Shown here piece by piece: positions 45,043-55,703 of a stretch of DNA of 64,000 bases (positions within the stretch are counted from its first letter, which is position 1; every line of letters starts with the position of its first letter). The stretch covers positions 434,001-498,000 of the forward strand of contig MU394068.1 of NCBI GenBank assembly GCA_022578605.1, read 5' to 3'. The position numbers were made by a program, and so were the translations under genes. The DNA comes from Camillea tinctor (lineage: Eukaryota; Ascomycota; Sordariomycetes; Xylariales; Xylariaceae). The notes under the pieces were generated by a model that was not told the DNA's origin, ran no database searches, and saw only the letters and a program-made list of their open reading frames with translations.

Positions 45043-48000
45043 CACGATGGTGTTTATCCCGGGGACCAATCGTAGGGTAGTTTGATTATCTGATGCTTCA
45101 ATACCCTACCTCGACGGGGATAATAGAGCACAAATATATATACATCTAACTCATCGCATACCTATTCAGTTGCAAGGCGAAAGGTGCATTAGTCGTCGGA
45201 TACGTAACATTCTCCTATAGCGTAGCAATAGCAAACAGCCACTCATCATGACACGACAATATGGTAGACTTGGGGTTGTTCATTTTCTGCTATTATGCAC
45301 GAAAGATCGTGTTCTCCCGTGTTGTGGCTTTCGGTTAAAGTCGATAGGTCAGAACAAAAACGTATGACCCAAGATCGCGGAACATGTTTTAACGTAAGAA
45401 AGTACCTACCTATTTTTAGAATGCTTTTCTCTCGCGCCTATAGGTCCACGATACAAAGGCTGTCAGCCGTCTCTCTTTCGGCCTGTTAGTTGATAGCTAG
45501 TCCAGGAACCACAGCATTATAGTGCTGTATATTTACGGGATTACCGCGTCTTTACAGTAAGCCAGCGATATAATCACAGGTGCTTTCCTGCGGCGCAGTC
45601 CTTAGCTTTCTGGATCCCGTTCAACCGTCTTAACACATTAGCTCCTTTCTCCCAACCTAGACGTTGAGCGTGGCTTAGACGGTTCTACCTAGATATAATT
45701 GCTTAAAGTATATATTCTGTGAGAAACAATGATATCTTATAGTTTTAATTCCTAAGTAAGTAAAATTCACCTCCTACCCGTGAATAGTAAGTCTCGATTA
45801 TTGAGTTACGTGTCTATCATCGGCAATGGAGGGGCATGTGCTTTACTTGAGCAAAATCTTTCCCGGGGAGAAGTAAAGAGATACGATGTATAGGCCTAGA
45901 TCATCTAATTGATATTTGGATCGCGAAGTGAGAAATAGATTGCTGACGCTGTGGCTTCCCAGCTCGTGAATGCAAGGCTGGTGCGAGTTGGAATACGGGA
46001 ACACATGGCTATCGGCGTACCAAAAGCTGTCCAGAGTCCGTTACACCATTGGTCCAACCTCGAGACATTCCGTAGAACAGGGACTAGTCTTTTCGTAGAT
46101 ATACGTCAGATGAAATGGCCCTACAACTTGTAAGACACGAAGAGGGGTTGCTGCAGCTGAGACATCGCCTTCCGCAGATATGCTCTAGCAGTGGCTTAGA
46201 TACCTCCCAGCGTTGGGTATTTAACAACTCGTGGTCATTATCATCTTTTTCATATAAGGGATCGTGAAAATGATGATATATCATTAGGTAACAGTAACCT
46301 CCCGGAAAGGGGTTACACTATTCAAATTTCTTCCCGCCATTTTCCTCCCTAACGAGAACCCCGGCATGAGTCAACGAACGAGGCCTCGAATAAAGATCCA
46401 ATAGGTACGTTCGGGCCGGGAGAGAGCAATGAAACATATGGTGGGTGTAACCACTTCCCGTAGGGAGAACAAGAGATACGACGTTGCACGGCTTAAATCC
46501 GACTACTGGCTCATGGACTGGATCAGACGAGACGTATGGATCTTTCGGGTTTGCCATATTTCCTAGTACCCTAGCACGAGCTATGTTTTACAACCTTTGT
46601 CGCTGCATGAAACAACATAACGATAGTATACGACTTGAGAGTCTTTGTTTACAAACCCCCTAGTCCCTGACAGCTTACCAGGGTCCAACTCCAAGAAGGG
46701 GACACCTACTTTACCATGACGAAAGAACTGGCCTGTCTAAAAGTTTTTTAATAGGTAGAAAATTGAATATAAGTATTATAACATAAGAGAAAGATACCTC
46801 GAAATTATCAAAGTATAACTTCTAGATCATCTGTGAACAAGGCTCTAGTCTTATATGCCTATGCTATTCTTTTCAATGACTGTGCCCACTGCTTCGTACG
46901 TGCTTCTGAATCACCACTGAGACTTGGTGAAAGCTTGACTAATCGTTTAGTGTGCCCCTTCTGTGATCCTAAAAAAAATTGCATCGACTTTGATAAGGCC
47001 TTCAAGGCAGATGATGACACTTGCGAGTCTTGCCGTCGCTTCTGGGACTTCCAGGCTTGGGTTGGCTTTGCCGTGAAAAGGGGGCCAGCCATCTTAGCTG
47101 TCTCTATGACGCTGTTCGCGTGTTAAGAGCAACTCGTCAGGTAAGGATGTCTTCACAGAAAAGGGGGATTTTGAAGCCACTCTCATTATGCAACCACACG
47201 AGTTTGTCAAAGATGTCCAAAAGGAGCTTGAAGAGGTACAATCAAGTCCTCTGGCACTAAGAGCGCCGCTCGCGTTCTGGAAAATCGGTTGGTTTAGCTC
47301 AACGCCGAGAAGTATCACCATATGTTCATTATCAAGCACTCAGAGCAACTATCTAATATAAAGGACATGAGCTACCGACATACCTACCCACTAGATCTAT
47401 CTTGTTTCGTGTAGAGTGACCAGAAAGCCTAGGTACTCAGATATTATCTCTCCTCTATTCATGTTTAACTACGAAATGCAACCCAAGATAGTCTATAGTT
47501 CATAACTATTGTAATTCGAATATTGTCTCAACTATGGTTCCTAAACTTGACCTAGATCATGTACCCAGCTGGATGGGTGAGTGATATAAATGACGTGTAA
47601 ACTGATGTAACCGCGACCCTAGCATATAAATGAAAAGGGATGTAGCAAAACAGATGACGATGTTGCCCACGTGTAGTCTAAGCGAGGTGTGTCTTATCAC
47701 CAGAGCTTCCTACTATCGTATAGTGGCGGTCTTTTATCTCATGACTTAGGGAAGCGGAGAATGTCTCTTTCTGTCTTAATATGCGCATAGGAAATGCTAC
47801 CCTGATGTATATACTACTCTAAATTTCAGTTACGCTGTACAGAAAAGGAGAGTTGAAGCAGTGGGTAGAAACCCAATTTGGCCGTGCATGTAGCCGAAAT
47901 AGCGACACTGAGACTTCAAACCATCCCCCTTCCAGCCAATAGCAAGAGTCATTTGAAACACATTGCGGGGAACAAGAGCTGTCATAAGTCGATTTGAATC

Positions 48001-48279
48001 GAAATTCGAGCTCCAACTCCTTTCTCTTAATCGACTTCATTGTGCTCGGTCCTCAATTCCCTCCCCCCCCTCCTCCACCTCCCCTGTGACTTCACGACAT
48101 TCCTCACTGAGGCCCCCTCGCTCCAACGACGACAGCATGTCTTATCCCGCACCAACCTCATGAATCAAATAAATATAGGCTATGCGCCCTACATTGGGGA
48201 CTATCATAGCTCACCATCGTCTTATTTTCGGTAAGACTATTTTCCCCCATGCAAACCCTCGCTCTTCTCCCCCTGCACG
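45043..48279. other. Gene-poor region with a possible gene remnant
   Basis: About 3.2 kb. The left part holds the promoter of the secreted protein and no clear genes. A 79-codon minus-strand frame with ATG at 46557 (down to 46318) shows no domain and is not called. A multi-frame coding-like stretch at 46833-47400 is listed separately. The right end has a C-rich tract (48060-48090) upstream of the phosphatase start. Confidence 0.45.
46833..47400 (+). pseudogene. Possible decayed gene, coding-like in three frames
   Basis: Successive frames read protein-like segments. The first contains CPFC and CESC pairs and FWDFQAWVGF (46833-47100), the second LYDAVRVLRATRQ (about 47100-47140), the third DVFTEKGDFE...EFVKDVQKELEEVQ (about 47147-47300). 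A fourth short segment starts NAEKYHHMFIIKHSEQL (about 47310-47400). No single frame has a good ATG and no splice sites connect them convincingly. An old frameshifted gene is one reading; chance is another. No family is recognised. Confidence 0.3.
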
Positions 48280-49658
48280 ATGTATTCGCTGGTGTTTGTC
48301 GGCTTGGCCCTGGTTACCCTACCGGTTGGGGTAATGACCCTGGCTAAGAGATATGCGATAAATTCTAGTCAGTCCGCGCCTCTGGTCTTCAACGAGGACG
48401 GGACTTTTCAGATATCAATATTTGAGGATCTGCACTTTGGCGAGAGTGAGTTTTCTTTTCTTGTCATTACACAAACCTCGAGTCTTACGATTTAACCCAC
48501 TAACATACATACTAACCAGACGCATGGGACCAATGGGGCCCGCAGCAGGACATAAATTCCGTCAAGGTCATAAATCAGGTGCTTGACAAAGAATCGCCAG
48601 AGCTAGTGGTGCTCAACGGTGACCTCATCACCGGCGAGAATGGCTTCCTGGAGAACAGCACCGTGTATCTCGACCAGATCGTGCAGCCGCTCGTGGACCG
48701 GCAGCTGACCTGGGCGTCCACGTACGGCAACCACGACTACGACTTCAACATCTCGGGCGAGGCGATCCTCGCGCGGGAGCGGCAGTACGTGCAGAGCCGG
48801 ACGACGAAGATGGTGTACGGGCAGCACGCGGGGACGTCGAACTACTACCTTCCCGTGTACAACAGCAGCGCGTGCACGTACGGGGGGTGCACGCCCCTGC
48901 TGCTGCTGTGGTTCTTCGACAGCCGCGGGGGGTTCCTGTACCAGCAGAAGGACGCGGAGGGCCAGCGCGTGGGGCAGCCCAACTGGGTCGACACCAGCGT
49001 CGTGGACTGGTTCGTCCAGTCGAGCGCGCAGCTCACCGAGACGTACAACAAGGTGATCCCGTCGCTGGCGTTCGTGCACATCCCCACGTTCGCGTCGTAC
49101 GCCTTCCAGCGAGAGGGCGTGGACCCGCGCTTGGAGCCGGGGGTCAACGACGACGAGCCGCTCGCGCCGCAGGCGCAGGGGTGGTGCGCGGACGGCACCA
49201 ACGACGGGAGCTGCGAGTACGGCGGCCAGGACGTGCCGTTCATGGAGGCCATCTCGGGGGTGCCGGGGGTGATCGCGCTGTTCTCGGGGCACGACCACGG
49301 GGACACGTGGTGCACGAAGTGGGACTCGCGGCTGCCGAACATGACGTTCGCGCCGGAGCACAAGGTGAACCTGTGCTTCGGACAGCACTCAGGGTACGGG
49401 GGGTACGGCAACTGGGAGCGCGGGTCGCGGCAGGTGCTTGTGACCAAGGAGGGCCTCACGCGCCTCGAGGTCGACACCTGGATCCGACTTGAGTCGGGGA
49501 ACATCATCGGCAGCGTCTCGCTGAATGGCACTTACGGCGAGGATGAGTATCCCAAGACTAACGATACCATGACGCATTGCCCGACGTGCAATTACACGGC
49601 CACGTCCGTGAGGACGAAGCATAAGCCTTTTCGCATTCCGGAGGAAAACAAGAAGTAG
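48280..49658 (+). CDS. Secreted or vacuolar calcineurin-like metallophosphatase (DCR2/purple acid phosphatase-like)
   Basis: Two exons, 48280..48445 and 48520..49658, with a 74-bp intron; 434 residues. An N-terminal hydrophobic signal or anchor (residues about 3-20) is followed by dinuclear-metal motifs in order: FEDLHFGE (Asp50, His52), NGDLITG, YGNHD, FVHIP and GHDHGD. Several N-glycosylation sequons (NST, NIS, NMT, NGT, NYT) support passage through the secretory pathway. It would hydrolyse phosphomonoesters; yeast relatives include DCR2 and SIA1. Exon 2 is extremely GC-rich at third positions and generates long shadow frames. The start was chosen at the ATG before the hydrophobic segment. 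Confidence 0.9.
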
Positions 49659-50481
49659 TTGCATATCTGTTCATGTTTACGATGATGTTGTCTTATGTTT
49701 TTGTTTATCTGTGGTACTAACTAGGGATGTAAGATTCTTCCCTTCTCCTTTTCTCCCAGCTCACAAGAGGGTCATTTAGAGGCCCTCTTGTATGTTTCTA
49801 TCCGAGTGAATTCTTCGGAATCTCAATTTTACTTGTAATTAAAAGACTAAAAATCTGGTGTGGTTGTTTACCTAGTCTCGTCGAGTATGTTTTCATATCC
49901 GTTGCGAATCTTGTCTTTTTTCTTTAGCGAGTTATCATGAAATACGAAAAATAGGAGTTGGGCTAGGAAGGGGTTGGAAAGACACGCAATGAGCGCCAGG
50001 AAATACCCTATGTATTCTAACTATCTAATTGAAATCTATAAGGACATATGATGTGTTACTAGTTTTACGGTCATGATAAATGAAAATCGAGTTGAAGATG
50101 GAAGATTGGACATGTGAGAGCATCGCTCGACCATATCCACATTCAATATTTTGCGCTTGGTCAGAACAAAATAGTCAAAAAGCGTATCGGCCCTTTTGGC
50201 TATATGGCGAGTTGGGATCGAAGGGTGAGGGAGGTTAGGTGTTACCCTTCACGAGGAATGCTGGATTAACCAACCACGCACCGACTTGCACCAACCAACA
50301 TCTCAGCAAGGGAACCAAGTCATAACACTAAAAATACTTTCTTGATTTGAGATAATTAGATTCTTGTTGAAATAAGATGGAAGTTTTTTATATATACCAT
50401 TTCCCTCTATCTTTTGCCATCATGACTATGTTAAGCCTAGGGGGTATGCATGCATACAGTCTATTTAGTGATCACTCTCCC
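49659..50481. other. Intergenic region between convergent genes
   Basis: The 3' flanks of the phosphatase (+) and thymidylate kinase (-). AT-rich, with no gene seen. Confidence 0.5.
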
Positions 50482-51907
50482 CTAACGTACAATCCTCACC
50501 GTCCTGCCCACCTCCCCTCTCTCCACGGACCTCAATCTCGGGAACACCACTTCCCAGACCTTCTCACTCAGCTCCTCAACACTCAGATCCGCATCCACGA
50601 TCTGGATATCCTCCTCTTCCTGTCTGAACTCACCGTTATCCGCAGCACCAGCACCGTTGCTCAGGAATCGGGAGCCCTTAGCATTCCCGTTGTTCCCTGC
50701 GCCACTACTGCTTCCGCTGCTGCTGTTATTTTGATGAACAGCGCTGCCTAGATCTCCCATGCTAAGGCCCCAGAAGAGCTCCCGCACGCGTCGCTGCATC
50801 TCGCCCTTCTCGTAGACCTCACCGCCCCAACCGCCACGCTCGCGCGCGACCGACTCCTCGAGGTCGAGGAAGAGGACCATGTCGGGGCGAGGTAGCCCGA
50901 CCTCAGGGGCCTTAGCCCATAAGAGGGAGAGTGAGGGCAGCTGCTTGGCGGCACTGTAGACGATACCGCTGTGGTAGAAGCGGTCGCAGATGATGGTGTG
51001 GCCGGCCTCGAGCTCGGCCTTGATCTTTTTGCTATGGAACGGGGTTAGTGAGGAGTGGTTAAGGGGTAGGGAGAAAGACTTACACAGCTTCCCAGCGGTT
51101 GGCACTAAACAGCAGGTGAATCACATGATCTTCTATCTCAGAGTCGCCCTTGAGATAGGAGTCGATCATCTGGCCGATGGGAGTCGATCGGTCTGTAAAG
51201 GAGTGAGATTAGTTATGCACCTACGATATGCCCCCTTTTCTGTATGCGCCATAGATGGACACCATTGCTCACCCCCTCATTAATCTAGACAACAATGTAG
51301 TGTAGCACAAGGGAACTTAGAAAATGAATGAAAAGAGCCTACCAGGAAACCTCATGAATTTAACATCCCGCCCGCTCTCGACACACCTCTGCTGCAGCAG
51401 CTTGGCCTGAGTGGTCTTGCCAGCGCGGTCCATGCCCTCAAAAACGATAAACGCACCACGCACCGGCTTGGCGTCCGGTGCCGTCGTCTCAACGCCGTCC
51501 ATGGCCCCTTCTTCACTGGCTGCTGTCCCGTTTTCGACTGGCCCTGTGCCTACTACTCCCACTCCGGTCTGGCCCGGAGCTGTGGGCGTCACGGGCGCGG
51601 GAATCTGCGCCTGGGCCGGGTTCTGGGGCGAGATCTGGGGGGCAGCTAGCACAGAAGAGCCTGGAGTAGTGGCGCTGGCAACTAAAGGAGTGGTGACCGT
51701 TGCCTCTGGTCCCGAGACAGGTACTGGCGCTGTGGAAGATGAAGCTGAAGGGGTTGTGGGTGCAGGTGGTTGTTGCGGTTGTGAAGCGGGAGCGGGAGCG
51801 GTACTAGAAGAAGGTGATGAGGGTGCTGGGGGTGGCGGAGAGGACTGCAGGGCCACGGCCGAGGAGGCTATCGTGGCCGCGGTGGCGAGATCGTTGATAG
51901 AAGCCAT
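50482..51907 (-). CDS. CDC8: Thymidylate kinase
   Basis: Three exons on the complement: 51343..51907, 51084..51192, 50482..51031; introns of 150 and 52 bp, in phase; 407 residues. It phosphorylates dTMP to dTDP for DNA synthesis. The P-loop is [12 protein letters not shown] (about 157-168), the DR motif is in CDRFYHSG, and the LID is [13 protein letters not shown]. The usual enzyme is about 210-220 residues. The excess comes from a ~150-residue Pro/Ala/Ser/Thr-rich N-terminal extension and a ~35-residue Ser/Gly/Asn insertion between the LID helix and the last helices. The ATG at 51907 is the first in-frame ATG; an internal start is not obvious, since no Met lies just before the kinase fold. 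Confidence 0.93.
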
Positions 51908-54195
51908 GACCCCCAACTAGGATTTATCGTCTCTCTGATGGGTCCGATGCAGAGATCGGGCGTAGAATCTGTTTCACACCCCGCTTAATGGCGTATGGAG
52001 GATGGGGGATATGATATCAGATGAGACCGGAGATATCAGCTACTAGTGTAGCAAAAGCAACGAAGCAAAAGCAAAAAAAACTAAAAACTAGACAGAGACC
52101 GAGGTGAACGTCCCCCACGATCTCGAGAACCTTGCCTGGCTTGATGCTTGATTGGGAGAATTAAACAGGGATCACCCAAGATTTGTACGAGTTGCCAGGT
52201 TCATATACCTACTGATTGGGTGCAGAGCCAAGAGGGTTTTGATACAATGGATTTTGTTGATCTTACTGAATGGGGAGTGGATTGGATGATGTGACGGTCG
52301 AACGATGGTGATTACAGAGAGAGACGATCCTCTTTTGTTTTTTTTCTTTGTTAGGAGAAGAAGAAGAGGAACAAGGATGGGGGAGAAGTAGGAGGGGAAG
52401 ACGCGTTTGAGGGGTAAAGACGTGATAATGCAATGGACTCTTCCTTGTTAATACATACTATATCCTATTAAACAGAGGAAGATAGCGGGGTAGAGCTTGT
52501 TACTTGCATAGCTTTTAACTTAGACTAGGTTAAGGTCACCTCCAACTGACCGACGCCGCTAAATCCCCAGCTCTCACCTTTACCCTATCCACCTACCCAC
52601 CTAGGGAATTAACCTAGGTGATCTAAGCCCCTAACGACTTACACTACCACCTCACTTACATATACCAAGAACCACCCGCTATCTACAGAATTATCCAGTG
52701 AGGATGCGATGCGACGGACTTGCGATTGATAGGTTACGTCTAAGTCGCGTCCCATTTAACCTTACATAGAACAAGCTAAGTTTATCTCCTATCGGAACAC
52801 GAGAACCATTAAACCCTCTACTCCTTCCTTCAGCAGTGGCAGTAGCAGCAGCAGCAGGCCAAACTTTTAACCAGTGAAAGCAAGATGAAAGCAAGATGGA
52901 TCTAGCAGCTCTTACACTAGGTAACCTACCGCGAGACGCCCATGCTATATGCTAACGCTCATGCTATGCCATGCTATGCTATGCCATCGGAGAACCTAAA
53001 TCTATAACACGTACATAGATTACCGCATAACCTCACATACACAGTTCCATACGTACATCGTTGTAATTCGATTCGATGCACGCTCTCTAGTGGAGGCGCG
53101 TCGCACTAAATTAGATGACATGCATAGTCTCAGGAAGCGCTCCGGTCAATGCGGATATCATTCGTTCATTGCTGCTCGATAGCGTCGTAGCGCTAACACC
53201 AGAATAACACACATGCGTACATTACACCCGCGCGCGCATACAAAACCTACATATAACCTGAACGACTTATAGGTCGTAGCATGTAATCTTGTAATGTACA
53301 CTACATAAATCAGGTTTGGGTGGCGCAAGATGAAAGGCTATCAAGAAAACGGCAAAAGGCAAGTAAGCCGCGAAGACCAACGATGGAGGGAATATCGGAA
53401 TCTCCGTTATAGATAGTAAACCTATAGTTGAGTTCTAGTGTAGGCATACGTTGCCAGTCACACCGGTCACAGAGATAAGACGATGGTTTAGATGAATTCA
53501 AGTCAGAAAATAGTAGGTTGGAGCACATCGTGTATTGTGTTAGTTGCGCCAAAGACGCAACCCACGGGCTCGATCAAGAGAGTGAGGCGGAGGTTACTGT
53601 ATATACAGAAGCTTCGGGACACGGGGTAGTAAGAGGGAAATATCCAAATCCACCACATAAAACAAAAAACCAAAGATTGCAGCAGGATTACAAACTAATT
53701 TGTATTGGAAAGCAGACAAAAACCAGAACGCGAAAAGAGGCCGGAACACCATTCTCCCCTTTAAACGTCCGAAAAAAGAACACCGCGCTGCCGCAGAGAA
53801 GAAATAGGTAGAGAGAAAAATAAAAAGAGTAAAAAATATCCATAGAACGCCAATTGCTTGGATAGAACCTCTCTTTCCAATAACCCCCCCACCCCCTAAG
53901 AAAGTGTTATTTCCCTTCCCTTTCCTCCCTTTCCCTCCTTTACCGCCCCGTATACTCCCCTCCTGAAACAGGGCAGTAGGTAGATTAAATAGAAAAGAAA
54001 AAAAATGAGACAGAAACGAGAACAAGGCTTTTGCAAGAGAAAAAAAACAGATATCAAAGCAGTTGTAAAGAGAAGAAACAATACCAATGATTTATTTGGT
54101 CATCTCGGGTCATCTCCGTAAGTTTTCATGTCATGCATGCATGCGGGACGATTTTTCCTTTTTTTTTTCTTTACTTGGGTTCGTCCACTTCGTCA
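51908..54195. other. Intergenic region
   Basis: About 2.3 kb: the promoter of thymidylate kinase and 3' flank of the Ser-rich gene. It contains ATGCTATG-type short repeats (52942-52986), a C-rich run near 53884-53899 and purine-rich stretches. Frames at 53310-54087 show no domain. No gene called. Confidence 0.5.
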
Positions 54196-55703
54196 TTAGC
54201 ATTCAGCCTCGGCTTCCGCCTCAGCCTCATCCTTCGCGCTGCCGCTCTCCCAGACCTCGAAGCTCTCGCCAGTGCCCTCTAAGGGTTCCAGCACGGCGGC
54301 GCACGGCGCGGGCTCCTCGGACTTTTGCATGAGCTCCTCAGCGGTTTTGTCGGACTCCTCCTCTTCCGCCTCGTCATCCTCGATAACGGGCTTCAGCTCG
54401 GATTGCTGGTTCTGCTGCTCGTCCTCCTCGTTGTCGTCCCCGTCGCCGGGCACGATGACGACCGAGTTCTCGTCGCACCCTTCCGAGTAGTACTCCTTGA
54501 CGTCCATCTCGCCGAGGGGCCGGCGCTCCTTCTCAACGACCATGGCATCGGCGTCGGAGCAGCGCGCCGCGCGCGACCGCGACGACGAAGTAGTCTGCGA
54601 CACGTCGTCGGCGGGCGGCACGTTCTCCTTGCCCTCGGCGCGCTCGCGCTGCCGCCGCGTCTCGCTCTCCTCGTCCGAGCTGATGTCCAGCACGCACGTG
54701 CTGTGCTGCAGCAGGTTGGTCATCTCCTGCTCGGGGGTGTCCTCGTGGATGTCGAAGAACCAGGACGACTTCATCTCCGGCTCGTGCAGGCTGCTGAAGT
54801 CCACCGACTTGGATGATGAAGACGCCTTCTTCGACGACGAGTGGCTGCTACGGCTCGCATAGCTGGGGATGGTGCCCTTGAGCGCGGCGTCCAGGGAGAA
54901 GGGAGCGGGTGAGGAGCTGGAGAGTCCAAAGGTAGGCGGGTCGACGCGCGAGTACGAAGTCGCGGTGCGCCGCCGCGAGAGGATGCCGGATCGCTTGCCA
55001 CGGGTGGGGGAACGGCCGGCCGGAGTAGAGAGAGGCGTAGAGGAAGACTTGGTGATGCCCGAGTTAAGCTTGGAAGCCGGAGACTTAGGGTTCAGCAGTG
55101 AGCGCGGACGCGGGGTAGATGAGGCCTTGGAGAGACTGGGAGAGGCTGATAGATCGCTGGAGCTGGCAGACTTGGTGATGAGGATGGTTGACGGCTTGAC
55201 GAAAGAATCCAATGATGGCAGGAAGCAGTCAGTACCCTTAGATCGCTTGGCAGAAAGCGAAGGGTCGACATTCTCAGAATCGTCCGTATCCACAAACTCA
55301 GACGCTTTCCGTTTTCCAGGAGATGAGGTGAGTGCTATATAAGACGATTTAGTCATGATATTCACATATAAGGGATATGTCGCAAAATATATATAGGGAA
55401 TTTTCCAGTGAGGTCATCACAATGACAAGATGGTGAATACAGTGAACGAGGAATTGTGTAGTAGTAGTGATGATTCGGTGTTTAAGCAGAGTGTCAGATT
55501 TCATGTAATGTTTTGATGAGTGAGCGAATTGCATCACGCGCGTCTCGACGCGAATAATATCAAGAGACAATAGCCTTCTTCTTTTTTTTCATTGAAAATC
55601 AAAATCACGGCAACATACCATTCTGTCTGTTCTTCATGCTCGTCAATGTCTGTAGCCGAACTCCATCAAGAGGAGCAAAAGGTTGACGAGTAATAGCAGC
55701 CAT
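54196..55703 (-). CDS. Conserved ascomycete Ser-rich/acidic protein, probably nuclear
   Basis: Two exons, complement(55619..55703) and complement(54196..55334), joined by a 284-bp intron that is long for this window; 407 residues. It starts MAAITRQPFAPLD, continues over the junction as NRQN-ALTSSPGKRKASEF, then runs through a Ser/Pro/Lys-rich basic region with KSPASKLNSGI and SPTRGKRSGILSRRR. The compact segment SWFFDIHEDTPEQEMTNLL with VLDISSDEE looks like the conserved core. The C terminus is strongly acidic (EEDEQQ, EAEEEESDK) and ends in an Ala-Glu repeat. KENVPP and basic patches suggest a nuclear, possibly cell-cycle-regulated protein, but I do not recognise a characterised family. An in-frame ATG inside the intron (55356) offers an alternative start. 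Confidence 0.75.

Noticed and set aside
48603..49492. Long open frames of 261 codons (minus) and 206 codons (plus, second frame)
   Set aside because: They are shadows of the GC-rich phosphatase exon: Arg/Ala/Val-rich composition, no motif, fully inside a gene with intact metal-site motifs.
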